A stretch of 7,528 bases of DNA from an uncultured Eubacteriales bacterium (GCA_902765035.1 CACWYF010000093.1:1-7528); one strand, 5' to 3'; numbered from the stretch's first letter, positions 1 to 7,115 are shown. The notes: generated from the letters alone by a model not told the origin. Program-made: numbers and translations.

Positions 1-1400
1 TTCTTTTCGGACTGTATCAGCCTGAAGCAGGTGAGATCAAGAAGGATGGAAAGGTCGTAAAGATCAACAATCCTAATGATGCCACCGCTCTCGGCATTGG
101 AATGGTCCATCAGCACTTTAAACTCATCGATGTTTTCACTGTACTCGACAATATCATTCTCGGTGCAGAGACTACCGGTGCTCTTGGTTTTCTCAAGAAG
201 AAGGAAGCAAGAGAGAAGGTAATCGCACTTTCAGAAAAATACGGTCTGAAAGTTGACGTTGATGCCAAGGTTGAGGATATCACTGTAGGAATGCAGCAGA
301 GAGTAGAGATCCTCAAGATGCTGTACAGGAATAACGAAATTCTTATTTTCGATGAGCCTACAGCAGTTCTTACTCCTCAGGAAATAGATGAGCTTATGGA
401 AATAATGAGAGGATTTGCGAAGGAAGGCAAATCCATCTTGTTCATCACACATAAATTAAACGAGATCATGGCTGTATCCGACAGAGTTACGGTACTGCGT
501 AAGGGTAAATACGTCGGCACCGTCAATACTAAGGATACCAACAAGCAGGAACTCTCCAACATGATGGTAGGACGTCCTGTACAGCTCGAGATCCACAAGA
601 AGCCTGCAAATCCGGGCGAGACTGTTCTCAAGGTAGAAGGTCTTACGGTACCGTCCAAAATCCATAAGAACAATGCAGTAAACAACGTTTCATTCGAAGT
701 GCATGCAGGTGAGATACTCTGTATCGCAGGTATCGACGGAAACGGCCAGACTGAACTTGTCTACGGACTTACCGGTCTTGAAAAGGCATCGGCAGGAACC
801 ATTACTCTCAACGGTCAGGATATATCCAATTCCTCGATCAGACAGAGAGCTCTTGCCGGAATGTCACATATTCCGGAAGACAGACATAAGCACGGACTCG
901 TTCTTGGCTACACTCTCGAGCAGAACATGGTGCTGCAGAAGTATAAGGAACCAAGATTCCAGAATCACGGTTTCATCAAATTCGATGAGGTCAGAAAATA
1001 TGCTGAAAAGCTTATCAATGACTTTGACGTAAGATCCGGACAGGGACCTGTTACTATTGCAAGATCTATGTCCGGAGGTAATCAGCAGAAAGCAATCATT
1101 GCCAGAGAACTTGACAGAGATGAGCCTCTGCTGGTAGCTGTACAGCCTACAAGAGGTCTTGACGTCGGCGCCATCGAGAACGTCCACAACAGTATCGTAG
1201 CTGAAAGAGACAAAGGACATGCGATACTTCTGGTCTCCCTCGAACTTGAAGAGGTAATGGGACTATCCGACAGAATACTCATTATCTACGAAGGCGAGAT
1301 AGTTGGTGAAGTTGATCCTAAGAAGACTACACCTGAAGAACTCGGTCTCTACATGTCCGGTGCTAAGAGACAGGGAAAGGAGGGGGAAGCAAATGCCTAG
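1..1400 (+). CDS. nupO: Nucleoside-type ABC importer, double-domain ATP-binding protein (5' partial)
   Basis: This is the cytoplasmic ATPase of a BmpA/NupNOPQ-type importer, which drives uptake of nucleosides through the two permeases that follow. The frame is open to the left edge (codons begin at base 3), and the first ATG at 102 lies inside the conserved GIGMVHQHF Q-loop, so the real start is upstream and roughly 40-50 residues with the first Walker A are missing. Domain 1 shows the signature TVGMQQR (282-302), Walker B ILIFDEP (339-359) and the H-loop ITH (about 444-452). Domain 2 has the degenerate features normal for this family: Walker A as GIDGNGQTE (729-755), signature SGGNQQK (1071-1091), and a Walker B-like VAVQPTRGLDVG. 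The segment EDRHKHGLVL matches the YufO/NupO group closely. Family assignment is sure. Nucleoside as substrate is inferred from the family, and the symbol is by homology. Confidence 0.92.
   Translation, partial: LFGLYQPEAGEIKKDGKVVKINNPNDATALGIGMVHQHFKLIDVFTVLDNIILGAETTGALGFLKKKEAREKVIALSEKYGLKVDVDAKVEDITVGMQQRVEILKMLYRNNEILIFDEPTAVLTPQEIDELMEIMRGFAKEGKSILFITHKLNEIMAVSDRVTVLRKGKYVGTVNTKDTNKQELSNMMVGRPVQLEIHKKPANPGETVLKVEGLTVPSKIHKNNAVNNVSFEVHAGEILCIAGIDGNGQTELVYGLTGLEKASAGTITLNGQDISNSSIRQRALAGMSHIPEDRHKHGLVLGYTLEQNMVLQKYKEPRFQNHGFIKFDEVRKYAEKLINDFDVRSGQGPVTIARSMSGGNQQKAIIARELDRDEPLLVAVQPTRGLDVGAIENVHNSIVAERDKGHAILLVSLELEEVMGLSDRILIIYEGEIVGEVDPKKTTPEELGLYMSGAKRQGKEGEANA
1376..1383 (+). promoter_or_regulatory. 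Shine-Dalgarno AAAGGAGG of the first permease
   Basis: AAAGGAGG lies 9 nt before the ATG at 1393. It sets that ATG as the start in preference to the in-frame ATG at 1303, which lies deep inside the ATPase gene, has no such site, and would add a 30-residue extension unlike the family. Confidence 0.85.
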
Positions 1401-2673
1401 AAAAGATCCTATAACAGGCAAGCTCAAATGGTATAAATCCGAAGGAGCAGTTGCTGTATATTCCGCTCTTATCTCTATCCTCATCGGTATGGCAGTAGGT
1501 GCCATAATCGTAATAGTGGTAGGAATGTCCAAGTCGAACATATCCACTTCAGGCGTATGGGAAGGCATCAAGCTGGTATTCCTCGGAGTATTCTCAACAG
1601 GAAGAAACGCAGCAGGACAGCTGACATTCGGATTCAACGGAGTCAATATAGGAAACATGCTTTTCAGAGCTGTGCCTCTGATCATGACAGGACTTTCAGT
1701 AGCTGTCGCATTCAAGACAGGACTGTTCAACATCGGAGCTGCAGGCCAGTATCTGATGGGAACAATGGGAACCCTCTCTGTTGGACTCTGGCTCGGCTGG
1801 AGCGGATGCCCTAAAGCATTAGCATGGCTCTGTGCATTCCTCGTAGGAATAATCCTTGGAGCTCTCTGGGGAGCTATCCCTGGTATTTTCAAGGCATTCC
1901 TCAATATTAACGAAGTAATCACATGCATCATGACCAACTGGATAGCTGCCAATCTGGTCACCTGGTGGTTCGATGCGCATGAGATGTTCAAGAATTCCGC
2001 AGAAGGCGGTAAAGTAGGATATATCATCCCTCTCAAGCAGGTCGGAGTAGTAACACCTAAGCTGCTCATGGATAAAATATTTGCAGGTTCACAGGCCAAC
2101 GGAGGATTCTGGATTGCCTGCATCATAGCAGTGGCAATGTGGGTAATGATGACCAAGACTACCTTTGGTTATGAGCTGAGAGCCTGCGGTTCCAACAGAC
2201 ACGCAGCTAAGTATGCCGGAATCAACGACAAGAAGAACATCATCCTGTCGATGGCCATCGCCGGTGCACTCGCTGCTGCAGGAGCATCGCTTTACTTTCT
2301 CTCAGGCAACACAGAGTTTTACTGGTCAACATACCAGAAGCTCCCTGCAGAAGGATTCAATGGTATCCCGGTAGCACTGCTTGCCGCCAATCATCCGATA
2401 GGAGCTATTTTCTCCGGAATATTCATGTCAATGATGAACATCTCCGGATTACAGCTGAAATCACTTACAGCATATAACGAATACATCGCGGATATCGTTA
2501 TTGCTGTCATAGTATATCTGTCAGCATTCTCAATGCTGATCAAGACAATGCTGTCAAAGAGGATCAAGCACGATCACGGCAATGTGAACGCTGAGCCTGC
2601 ACCTGCTGCAGACAAGAAGGATGAAGCAGCAGGAGTTACAGAAACAGAGACTGAGAAAGGAGGACAGAAATAA
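1393..2673 (+). CDS. nupP: Nucleoside-type ABC importer, permease 1 (NupP/YufP-like)
   Basis: This is an inner-membrane subunit of the BPD_transp_2 family that pairs with the second permease to form the importer channel. The start at 1393 gives 426 residues. A short charged N-terminus (MPRKDPITGKLKWYKSEG) precedes the first membrane segment at about residues 18-44, and several further hydrophobic segments follow. The sequence GLFNIGAAGQYLMG and the cytoplasmic loop around residues 257-280 (GYELRACGSNRHAAKYAGI) are typical of the YufP group and contact the ATPase. The C-terminus is a hydrophilic tail rich in Ala, Glu and Lys of about 35 residues after the last membrane segment. The start overlaps the ATPase stop by 8 nt, which suggests translational coupling. 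Family is sure; the substrate is inferred. Confidence 0.92.
   Translation: MPRKDPITGKLKWYKSEGAVAVYSALISILIGMAVGAIIVIVVGMSKSNISTSGVWEGIKLVFLGVFSTGRNAAGQLTFGFNGVNIGNMLFRAVPLIMTGLSVAVAFKTGLFNIGAAGQYLMGTMGTLSVGLWLGWSGCPKALAWLCAFLVGIILGALWGAIPGIFKAFLNINEVITCIMTNWIAANLVTWWFDAHEMFKNSAEGGKVGYIIPLKQVGVVTPKLLMDKIFAGSQANGGFWIACIIAVAMWVMMTKTTFGYELRACGSNRHAAKYAGINDKKNIILSMAIAGALAAAGASLYFLSGNTEFYWSTYQKLPAEGFNGIPVALLAANHPIGAIFSGIFMSMMNISGLQLKSLTAYNEYIADIVIAVIVYLSAFSMLIKTMLSKRIKHDHGNVNAEPAPAADKKDEAAGVTETETEKGGQK
2656..2663 (+). promoter_or_regulatory. Shine-Dalgarno AAAGGAGG of the second permease
   Basis: AAAGGAGG lies 9 nt before the ATG at 2673, the same motif and spacing as at the preceding permease. 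It is inside the end of the upstream gene, so reinitiation at the TAATG stop/start overlap is likely. Confidence 0.85.
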
Positions 2674-3680
2674 TGGTATTCTTACTTCAACAGATGATGT
2701 TATACGCTGTTCCTCTGATGATTGTAGCGCTCGCCGGTGTATGTGCTGAGAGATCAGGTATCATCAACCTGGCGCTTGAAGGTATCATGATCTTCGGTGC
2801 TTTCATGGGAGTTGTATTCGTAAGAATGTTCCAGGAAGGCGGATGGACACAGGACCAGGGACAGCTGATAATGCTTATTTCCCTCCTGCTCTCAGGAATT
2901 TGCGGAATAGTATTCTCAATGCTGCTGGCTTTCTCAGCTATTAACCTCAAAGCTGACCAGACAATCGGCGGTACAGCGCTGAACATGCTCGCTCCTGCTC
3001 TTGTAATGTTCTTTATCTACATGATCGTACAGCAGAATTCCATGGGCATGGTATCAGGAGGTGCTGCAGGCTGGTTCATGATCAAGCCTTCGACATTCGG
3101 ATATCCTAAGGGATACAGTTTCGGGCCTTTCTTAGACTTCTTTATCAACAAGGTATATCTGACAACTTACATCTGTATCCTGATCTTCATACTGGTATCC
3201 ATCTTCCTGTACAAGACCAAGACAGGAATGAGACTGAGATCCTGCGGTGAGAACCCACAGGCAGCTGACTCACTGGGTATCAACGTATATAAGATGAGAT
3301 ATCTCGGTGTAGGACTTTCAGGTTTTCTTGCCGGTATCGGCGGATTCACCTTCTCGATGACAACAGCTAACATGACATCCAACGGAGATGTTGCCGGCTA
3401 CGGTTTCCTTGCTCTCGCCGTAATGATCTTCGGTAACTGGACACCGCTGAACATCGCAGGAGGATCGATCCTCTTCGGTCTGTTCAAGTGCATCGCAGCG
3501 ACATATTCAACTCTCGATATCAACGGAGACGGAGTATTCGCTCTGAACGAGATCGGCATCAGCCCGTACGTATACAGGATGCTGCCATATGTTATCACTC
3601 TGATAGTACTTGCATTCACATCCAAGAGCTCCAGAGTACCTAAGGCAGAAGGAATCCCTTATGACAAGGGCATGAGATAA
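2673..3680 (+). CDS. nupQ: Nucleoside-type ABC importer, permease 2 (NupQ/YufQ-like)
   Basis: This is the second inner-membrane channel subunit, 335 residues, also of the BPD_transp_2 family and of normal length. It begins directly with a hydrophobic segment (FLLQQMMLYAVPLMIVALAG) followed by the conserved ERSGIINLALEGIMIFGAF typical of YufQ proteins. The ATPase-contact loop GMRLRSCGENPQAADSLGI lies at about residues 184-205. The C-terminal end (SKSSRVPKAEGIPYDKG) is also typical. The start codon overlaps the stop of permease 1 by one base (TAATG). The gene is last in the operon: a strong terminator follows 15 nt after its stop. Which nucleosides or bases are transported cannot be read from the sequence. 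Confidence 0.92.
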   Translation: MVFLLQQMMLYAVPLMIVALAGVCAERSGIINLALEGIMIFGAFMGVVFVRMFQEGGWTQDQGQLIMLISLLLSGICGIVFSMLLAFSAINLKADQTIGGTALNMLAPALVMFFIYMIVQQNSMGMVSGGAAGWFMIKPSTFGYPKGYSFGPFLDFFINKVYLTTYICILIFILVSIFLYKTKTGMRLRSCGENPQAADSLGINVYKMRYLGVGLSGFLAGIGGFTFSMTTANMTSNGDVAGYGFLALAVMIFGNWTPLNIAGGSILFGLFKCIAATYSTLDINGDGVFALNEIGISPYVYRMLPYVITLIVLAFTSKSSRVPKAEGIPYDKGMR

Positions 3681-3695
3681 TCAACAATAAGACAG

Positions 3696-3738
3696 AAGAC
3701 CGGAATCAATGTGATTGATCATTGGTTCCGGTCTTTTT
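3696..3738 (+). terminator. Rho-independent terminator of the importer operon
   Basis: A 16-bp stem pairs 3696-3711 with 3720-3735 around an 8-nt loop, with one G-U pair, and runs into five Ts (3734-3738). On the other strand the same stem is followed by a pyrimidine-rich but interrupted tract (TCTGTCTTATTG), so it may also stop the convergent operon, with lower efficiency. Confidence 0.93.
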
Positions 3739-3754
3739 CTATGCAAAACGTGGT

Positions 3755-3790
3755 TGGCGTAAAACAGACGGTTCTGCCTGCAAAACGCCA
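3755..3790. repeat. Small inverted repeat between the convergent genes
   Basis: TGGCGT (3755-3760) is complementary to ACGCCA (3785-3790), with an inner CAGA/TCTG pair (3765-3768 and 3773-3776). It lies 16 nt beyond the stop of the oxidoreductase gene. No T-run follows on either strand, so it is at most an RNA-end-stabilising hairpin. It may be chance. Confidence 0.35.
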
Positions 3791-3805
3791 GTGCTGCGTA
3801 AACGG

Positions 3806-4918
3806 TTACTGCAGACTCGCCCACTCCCCTGTCTCCGCGCTCTTTTTCACAGCGCTGCAGACGGCAGCTATATATGCTCCGTCAGTGAAGTCAGGATACT
3901 TTCCGTGTTCTTCTCCTGCAATCGCTGCATATACATCTCTGAAGAGTGCAGTGAATGTCTTTTCTCTCACATCCTCAGAGGATCCATTTGCATCCTGATC
4001 TGAATCAGCAGAAATAGTGTCATCCTGTATGCACTGTCTGCTCTTCATCTCCCCTCCTTCTGAATACCATATGGTCTCAGGATGAAGTTCCTCCCACTTG
4101 TATGAATTCCGTAGGTCAGTGACTTCAATTGACAGGTCATTCGAGTGACCCGGTGCGGTCTCTGAGAGAAGAAGTGTTCCGATTCCTCCGTTTTCGAATC
4201 TCATCAGGACAGCAGCGGTATCTTCGGTGTCTACTTTCACCTTCTCCCCGTCGGGATCAAGTGTCAGCATGCCATCTTTTCTGTATCTGTACGGATACCA
4301 GTTTCCGAGTTCAGCAAATACTGAGGATATCCTGATTCCTGACCATGCATAGGCAAGGTCAAACCAGTGAGTACCAATCTCACTTATTGCACGCTGCCCG
4401 CCGTTCTTTTCAGGATCAAATCTCCATCCGTCACCATGCGGAGGAATGTGGAACTGCTGCAGATAGGAGCCTGACATTACAAGAGGACGCGCGGTACTGT
4501 CCGAACGGATCAGGTGCATGATCTCCTGATTGGCAGGATAGTATCTTACATTGCAGCACAGGGCTGTAATGATACCGCGCTCCTGATAAGCGGACTCAGC
4601 TTCTTCGGCAAGAGCAGCTGCTTCATCCGGATCCATGCACAGAGGCTTTTCGCAGATGATGTGCTTGCCTGCTGCAAGACATTTTCTGAGGATACCGGCA
4701 TGCTCGCCGGGCGGTGTGCAGATGTGCACGATCTCTGCATCAGATGCCAGAGCTTCATCGATGTCTATAGTCCAGTTATCTATTCTGTTTTCTGCAGCAA
4801 AGGCCTGAGTCTTTGCTGCATTTCTTCCGACGATCCATGTCACTTCATGACCGAGACTGCGGACCGCAGATAAGTGTGTACTGGCGATGAATCCGCCTCC
4901 CACTATGATGGTATTCAT
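3806..4918 (-). CDS. Gfo/Idh/MocA family NAD(P)-dependent oxidoreductase
   Basis: A cytoplasmic dehydrogenase of 370 residues, probably acting on a sugar, polyol or sugar derivative with NAD(P). The N-terminal Rossmann fold begins at residue 3 with IIVGGGFIASTH (a GxGxxA-type nucleotide-binding loop). The CTPPGEH strand end is at about 67-73, and the EKP motif with the family's catalytic lysine is at 90-92. The C-terminal domain shows ISEIGTHWFDLAYAW at 178-192, holding the conserved His of the active site. A low-complexity acidic stretch (about 295-315) looks like a surface loop. The ATG at 4918 has a good ribosome binding site. The gene follows the cupin gene by 9 nt in the same operon. Many specificities exist in this family, so the substrate is unknown. 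Confidence 0.9.
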   Translation of the reverse strand: MNTIIVGGGFIASTHLSAVRSLGHEVTWIVGRNAAKTQAFAAENRIDNWTIDIDEALASDAEIVHICTPPGEHAGILRKCLAAGKHIICEKPLCMDPDEAAALAEEAESAYQERGIITALCCNVRYYPANQEIMHLIRSDSTARPLVMSGSYLQQFHIPPHGDGWRFDPEKNGGQRAISEIGTHWFDLAYAWSGIRISSVFAELGNWYPYRYRKDGMLTLDPDGEKVKVDTEDTAAVLMRFENGGIGTLLLSETAPGHSNDLSIEVTDLRNSYKWEELHPETIWYSEGGEMKSRQCIQDDTISADSDQDANGSSEDVREKTFTALFRDVYAAIAGEEHGKYPDFTDGAYIAAVCSAVKKSAETGEWASLQ

Positions 4919-4923
4919 GATTA

Positions 4924-4929
4924 TCTCCT
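4924..4929 (-). promoter_or_regulatory. Shine-Dalgarno AGGAGA of the oxidoreductase
   Basis: On the minus strand AGGAGA lies 5 nt before the ATG at 4918 and overlaps the cupin gene's TAG stop (TAGGAGA). A ribosome finishing the cupin would clear this site, so the two genes are probably translationally coupled. Confidence 0.8.
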
Positions 4930-5446
4930 ATTCAGGTCTTGCCAGCAGTGGAAGTATAAGTTCTCTGAATTCAGGATACTGTTCGAGCAGCAATTCAGTA
5001 CCGTCTTCATAATCCGAATCTTCATAGCCCGGTGCCATCGTGGTTCCGAGCAGTGCAAAATCATATGCATCATCTGATATCATCCGGACTCCCTGCCAGC
5101 ATCCGCGCGGGACCATAGCGGTCACAGTCTCTCCGCCGGCTATGTCATGACCGAGTCTTTCAGTATATCCCGTTCCGTCAGGACACAGCACCAGCATCTC
5201 ACATGGTGCACCCATGTAGAAATGCCATATCTCATCAGTTGCAAGACGGTGCATCCGGGATACAGATTTACCGGTCAGCATGTACAGTATTGAACCGTAC
5301 AGGTCATGCGGACCCTTCCGCCCTTCCAGCTGCCCTTCCGGAATCTTCTCATCACTTCTGAACATCGCTTTCCACATGCCGCCTTCGACATCGAGCGGTA
5401 TCATGCTGAAGTGACTGATAATATCTTCTTTTGTTATTTTGCCCAT
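4928..5446 (-). CDS. DUF985 (cupin_5) family protein
   Basis: A 172-residue single-domain cupin of the DUF985 family, full length. Recognisable blocks in order are PLDVEGGMWKAMFRS (17-31, family PHPEGGxYxExYRS), SVSRMHRLATDEIWHFYMG (61-79), RLGHDIAGGE (97-106), MVPRGCWQG (111-119) and TTMAPGYEDSDYE (135-147). These form the beta-barrel; His66 and His75 are likely pocket residues. Members of this family have been structurally characterised, but their biochemical role is mostly unknown; a small sugar-like or nucleotide-sugar ligand is often proposed. The start at 5446 keeps the usual N-terminal helix but has no clear Shine-Dalgarno. The next ATG (Met14) would remove that helix. The gene is first in an operon with the oxidoreductase, which hints at shared carbohydrate metabolism. 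Confidence 0.88.
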   Translation of the reverse strand: MGKITKEDIISHFSMIPLDVEGGMWKAMFRSDEKIPEGQLEGRKGPHDLYGSILYMLTGKSVSRMHRLATDEIWHFYMGAPCEMLVLCPDGTGYTERLGHDIAGGETVTAMVPRGCWQGVRMISDDAYDFALLGTTMAPGYEDSDYEDGTELLLEQYPEFRELILPLLARPE

Positions 5447-5464
5447 GATCGTAATTATTATTTT

Positions 5465-5487
5465 GCAGGAGTTCTCTGACTGCCTGC
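5465..5487 (-). promoter_or_regulatory. Hairpin in the cupin operon leader
   Basis: In the minus-strand leader GCAGG-AGT pairs with ACT-CCTGC, 8 bp with one bulged C and a 6-nt loop. It ends about 18 nt before the start codon, in a leader without an obvious Shine-Dalgarno. Role unknown: it may only space or protect the leader. Confidence 0.4.
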
Positions 5488-5516
5488 CTTTTCAAAGCAA
5501 GTGATCCTTCAACTGA

Positions 5517-5545
5517 ATTGTAACAGCATCCGCAGCTGTTGACAA
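5517..5545 (-). promoter_or_regulatory. Promoter of the cupin-oxidoreductase operon
   Basis: On the minus strand, TTGTCA (5540-5545) and TACAAT (5517-5522) are separated by exactly 17 nt, five of six matches each to the sigma-A consensus. Transcription would begin near 5510, giving a leader of about 64 nt. The spacer holds an inverted repeat, AACAGC (5522-5527) and GCTGTT (5535-5540), that could be an operator. The insertion sequence begins just 7 bp upstream of the -35 box. Confidence 0.72.
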
Positions 5546-5552
5546 AAGAAAC

Positions 5553-5579
5553 GTTAGTGTAAAGTAAATGTGGAGTTTT
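5553..5579 (+). repeat. Left terminal inverted repeat of the IS
   Basis: Aligned with the reverse complement of 7502-7528 it matches at 21 of 27 positions. The match has two blocks: TAGTGT at 5555-5560 and TGTGGAGTTTT at 5569-5579, joined by a poorly conserved 8-nt stretch. Such a layout usually reflects an outer cleavage end and an inner transposase binding site. Confidence 0.75.
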
Positions 5580-5642
5580 AAAAGAAGAAAAGCACGCTCC
5601 TGAAGCCCGCCCAGCTTTGGGCCCACCCTCAAGATCGCGTGC
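5576..5642 (-). terminator. Minus-strand terminator-like hairpin at the left end of the IS
   Basis: In minus-strand RNA three stacked helices form. The outer pairs 5592-5597 with 5637-5642 (6 bp, GCACGC/GCGTGC). The middle pairs 5598-5605 with 5627-5634 (8 bp with two G-U). The inner pairs 5609-5613 with 5618-5622 (5 bp, 4-nt loop). The T-rich tract TTTTCTTCTTTT follows directly. In plus-strand RNA the two G-U pairs become C-A mismatches and the hairpin is followed by As, so the minus strand is the likely functional one. Confidence 0.6.
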
Positions 5643-5704
5643 AAAAAACTAATGTAAAATAATAGTCGACCAAAACTAAAACTAAAAAAGGAGTCAGTCT
5701 CTAT
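5580..5704 (-). ncRNA. Candidate antisense RNA over the transposase start
   Basis: A transcript of about 125 nt would start near 5704 from the minus-strand promoter at 5712-5740 and end at the hairpin terminator next to the left inverted repeat. It would be complementary to the transposase leader, including its Shine-Dalgarno (5687-5693) and the first bases of its start codon. The layout resembles RNA-OUT of IS10, which blocks transposase translation. That such an RNA is made here is inference only. Confidence 0.3.
5687..5693 (+). promoter_or_regulatory. Shine-Dalgarno AAAGGAG of the transposase
   Basis: AAAGGAG lies 9 nt before the ATG at 5703 and supports that start. No convincing plus-strand promoter was found for the gene. 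TGTAAAAT at 5653-5660 is -10-like but has no -35 partner. TTGACA at 5539-5544, outside the element, has only TAAAGT 15 nt downstream. Confidence 0.75.
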
Positions 5705-7115
5705 GAATAAGATTATACAACATGTAAAGGAATTTTTGGATAAGATTTATCTCATCAAACTCGAAGGGATCACAGACCTAGATGCAACGGCAAGCGTACT
5801 CACAGAGGATAGCAAGGAACTGAGCCGTAAGATCCTGCAGACGATCATAGATGAAATGAATGTCAGTCTGCGCGAAGACAAGGTGAGCAGAAAGGAAATG
5901 GGCCTTGTACTCCATGAAAAAGATCGTGAGCGCAAGCTGCTGACAGAGCTCGGAGAAATCGAATTCAGCAGAGACTATTATTACCGTAAAGAAGACGGCA
6001 GATACGAGTATCCACTGGATAAAATTTTAAGCATCGAGCCGAGAGCGAGGATCGGAGAGACGATCTGTGCGAAGCTTGTAACGAAAGCAACAGAAGAATC
6101 CTACGGAAAGAGCGCAGCAGAAGTCACTGGCGGAGTGGTCAGCCGCCAGACAGTGCGAAACAAGATCCTTGAAGCACCGGTACTTGAGAAGCAGCCTGAA
6201 GGAAGAGAAAAGAGGCAGGTCCGAGTCCTGGATGTATACGCGGATGAAGATCATGTCCATATGCAGAAGCCATTCAAAGAGCGAGGAAAGAAAAATAAAG
6301 TCGTACCGCTTGTAACGGTAACCGAAGGCATGCGCAGAGTGGATAAACGGCGGAATGAAACGATCAATCCGATGCACTTCGTGGATGAGAAGATGAGCAG
6401 CAAAGACCTGTGGGCGAGCGTAGAAGGATACATAGATAAGGCCTATGATGTGGAGAACATCAGTGCCATCCGCATACATGCAGACGGTGGGAAATGGATC
6501 GTGAACGGGCTTGAGAACTTCGCTAATGTCGAGCACGTCATGGATGGGTATCACCTTCAGAAAGAACTCTGGAAGTTCGATCGAAAATTCAACGGGAAGA
6601 CCGTGAAATACAGACTGAGCAAGGCACTTGAGGAGAATAACAGAGACAAGGCCGAACTGATCCTTACAGAACTGTACAAGGACTGCAGTGAAGAGACGGA
6701 CCGTGAAGCAGTACAGGAAATGCAGACATACCTGTTAGGTAACTGGGAAGCAGCAGTAAACCGGTACAGAAGTGATGTGACCGGGAGCTGCACTGAGGCT
6801 CAGGTAAGTCATGTGCTTTCAGAGAGATTCAGCCGTGATCCTATGGGATGGAGCGAGGAAGGCCTCGGAAAACTGAGCAAACTCAGAGTGTACTGCAAGA
6901 ATGGAGGCAGAATAGAAGCTGCTCACTTCAAAAGCACATACGAGTGCGATGAGCGATACAGCGAATATGCCAGAAGATTTCTTGAAGCGCAGAAATGCGG
7001 ATATGATCTCAGCTGGATGAACGATATGAGCGAGAGATATGTATTCGATACAACAAGCGGGACACAGCAGGCGATAAGGTTCCTAGGTCGAACGAACAAT
7101 TCGATCTTCAGCTAG
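5703..7115 (+). CDS. ISLre2-family (UPF0236) transposase
   Basis: An apparently intact transposase of 470 residues, the usual length for the family, that would cut and join the element's ends. The N-terminal part carries the family pattern ERKLLTELGEIEFSRDYYY (76-94) and a helix-turn-helix-like stretch, SYGKSAAEVTGGVVSRQTVRNKI (133-155 region). The probable RNase H-like catalytic core follows: VYADEDHVHMQ (178-188), IRIHADGGKWI (256-266) and HVMDGYHLQKEL (278-289). The hallmark family block GSCTEAQVSHVLSERFSRDP, then MGWSEEGLGKL, covers 361-391. Asp181/183, Asp261 or Asp281, and Glu365 are candidate catalytic acids; I cannot say which. The C-terminal tail ends in FDTTSGTQQAIRFLGR. The gene has no frameshift or internal stop. 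Confidence 0.9.
   Translation: MNKIIQHVKEFLDKIYLIKLEGITDLDATASVLTEDSKELSRKILQTIIDEMNVSLREDKVSRKEMGLVLHEKDRERKLLTELGEIEFSRDYYYRKEDGRYEYPLDKILSIEPRARIGETICAKLVTKATEESYGKSAAEVTGGVVSRQTVRNKILEAPVLEKQPEGREKRQVRVLDVYADEDHVHMQKPFKERGKKNKVVPLVTVTEGMRRVDKRRNETINPMHFVDEKMSSKDLWASVEGYIDKAYDVENISAIRIHADGGKWIVNGLENFANVEHVMDGYHLQKELWKFDRKFNGKTVKYRLSKALEENNRDKAELILTELYKDCSEETDREAVQEMQTYLLGNWEAAVNRYRSDVTGSCTEAQVSHVLSERFSRDPMGWSEEGLGKLSKLRVYCKNGGRIEAAHFKSTYECDERYSEYARRFLEAQKCGYDLSWMNDMSERYVFDTTSGTQQAIRFLGRTNNSIFS
5712..5740 (-). promoter_or_regulatory. Candidate antisense promoter inside the transposase gene
   Basis: The minus strand has a perfect TATAAT (5712-5717). With a 17-nt spacer the -35 position reads TCCAAA (5735-5740), three of six matches. 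Transcription would begin near 5704 and run out of the IS towards the hairpin terminator. The -35 box is weak, and AT-rich codons can give such a -10 by chance. Confidence 0.35.

Noticed and set aside
1303..1392. Upstream in-frame start for permease 1 at 1303
   Set aside because: It would overlap the ATPase gene by about 100 nt, has no ribosome binding site, and adds sequence unlike the family. The ATG at 1393 has a perfect site.
1263..2156. Long minus-strand open frame (297 codons) opposite permease 1
   Set aside because: It is a shadow of the permease gene: the composition is rich in Pro, Thr and Ile, as expected from the reverse of hydrophobic codons, with no domain.
5747..6793. Minus-strand open frames opposite the transposase
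   Set aside because: They are Ser/Leu/Arg-rich shadow frames with no recognisable domain; the plus-strand transposase explains the region.
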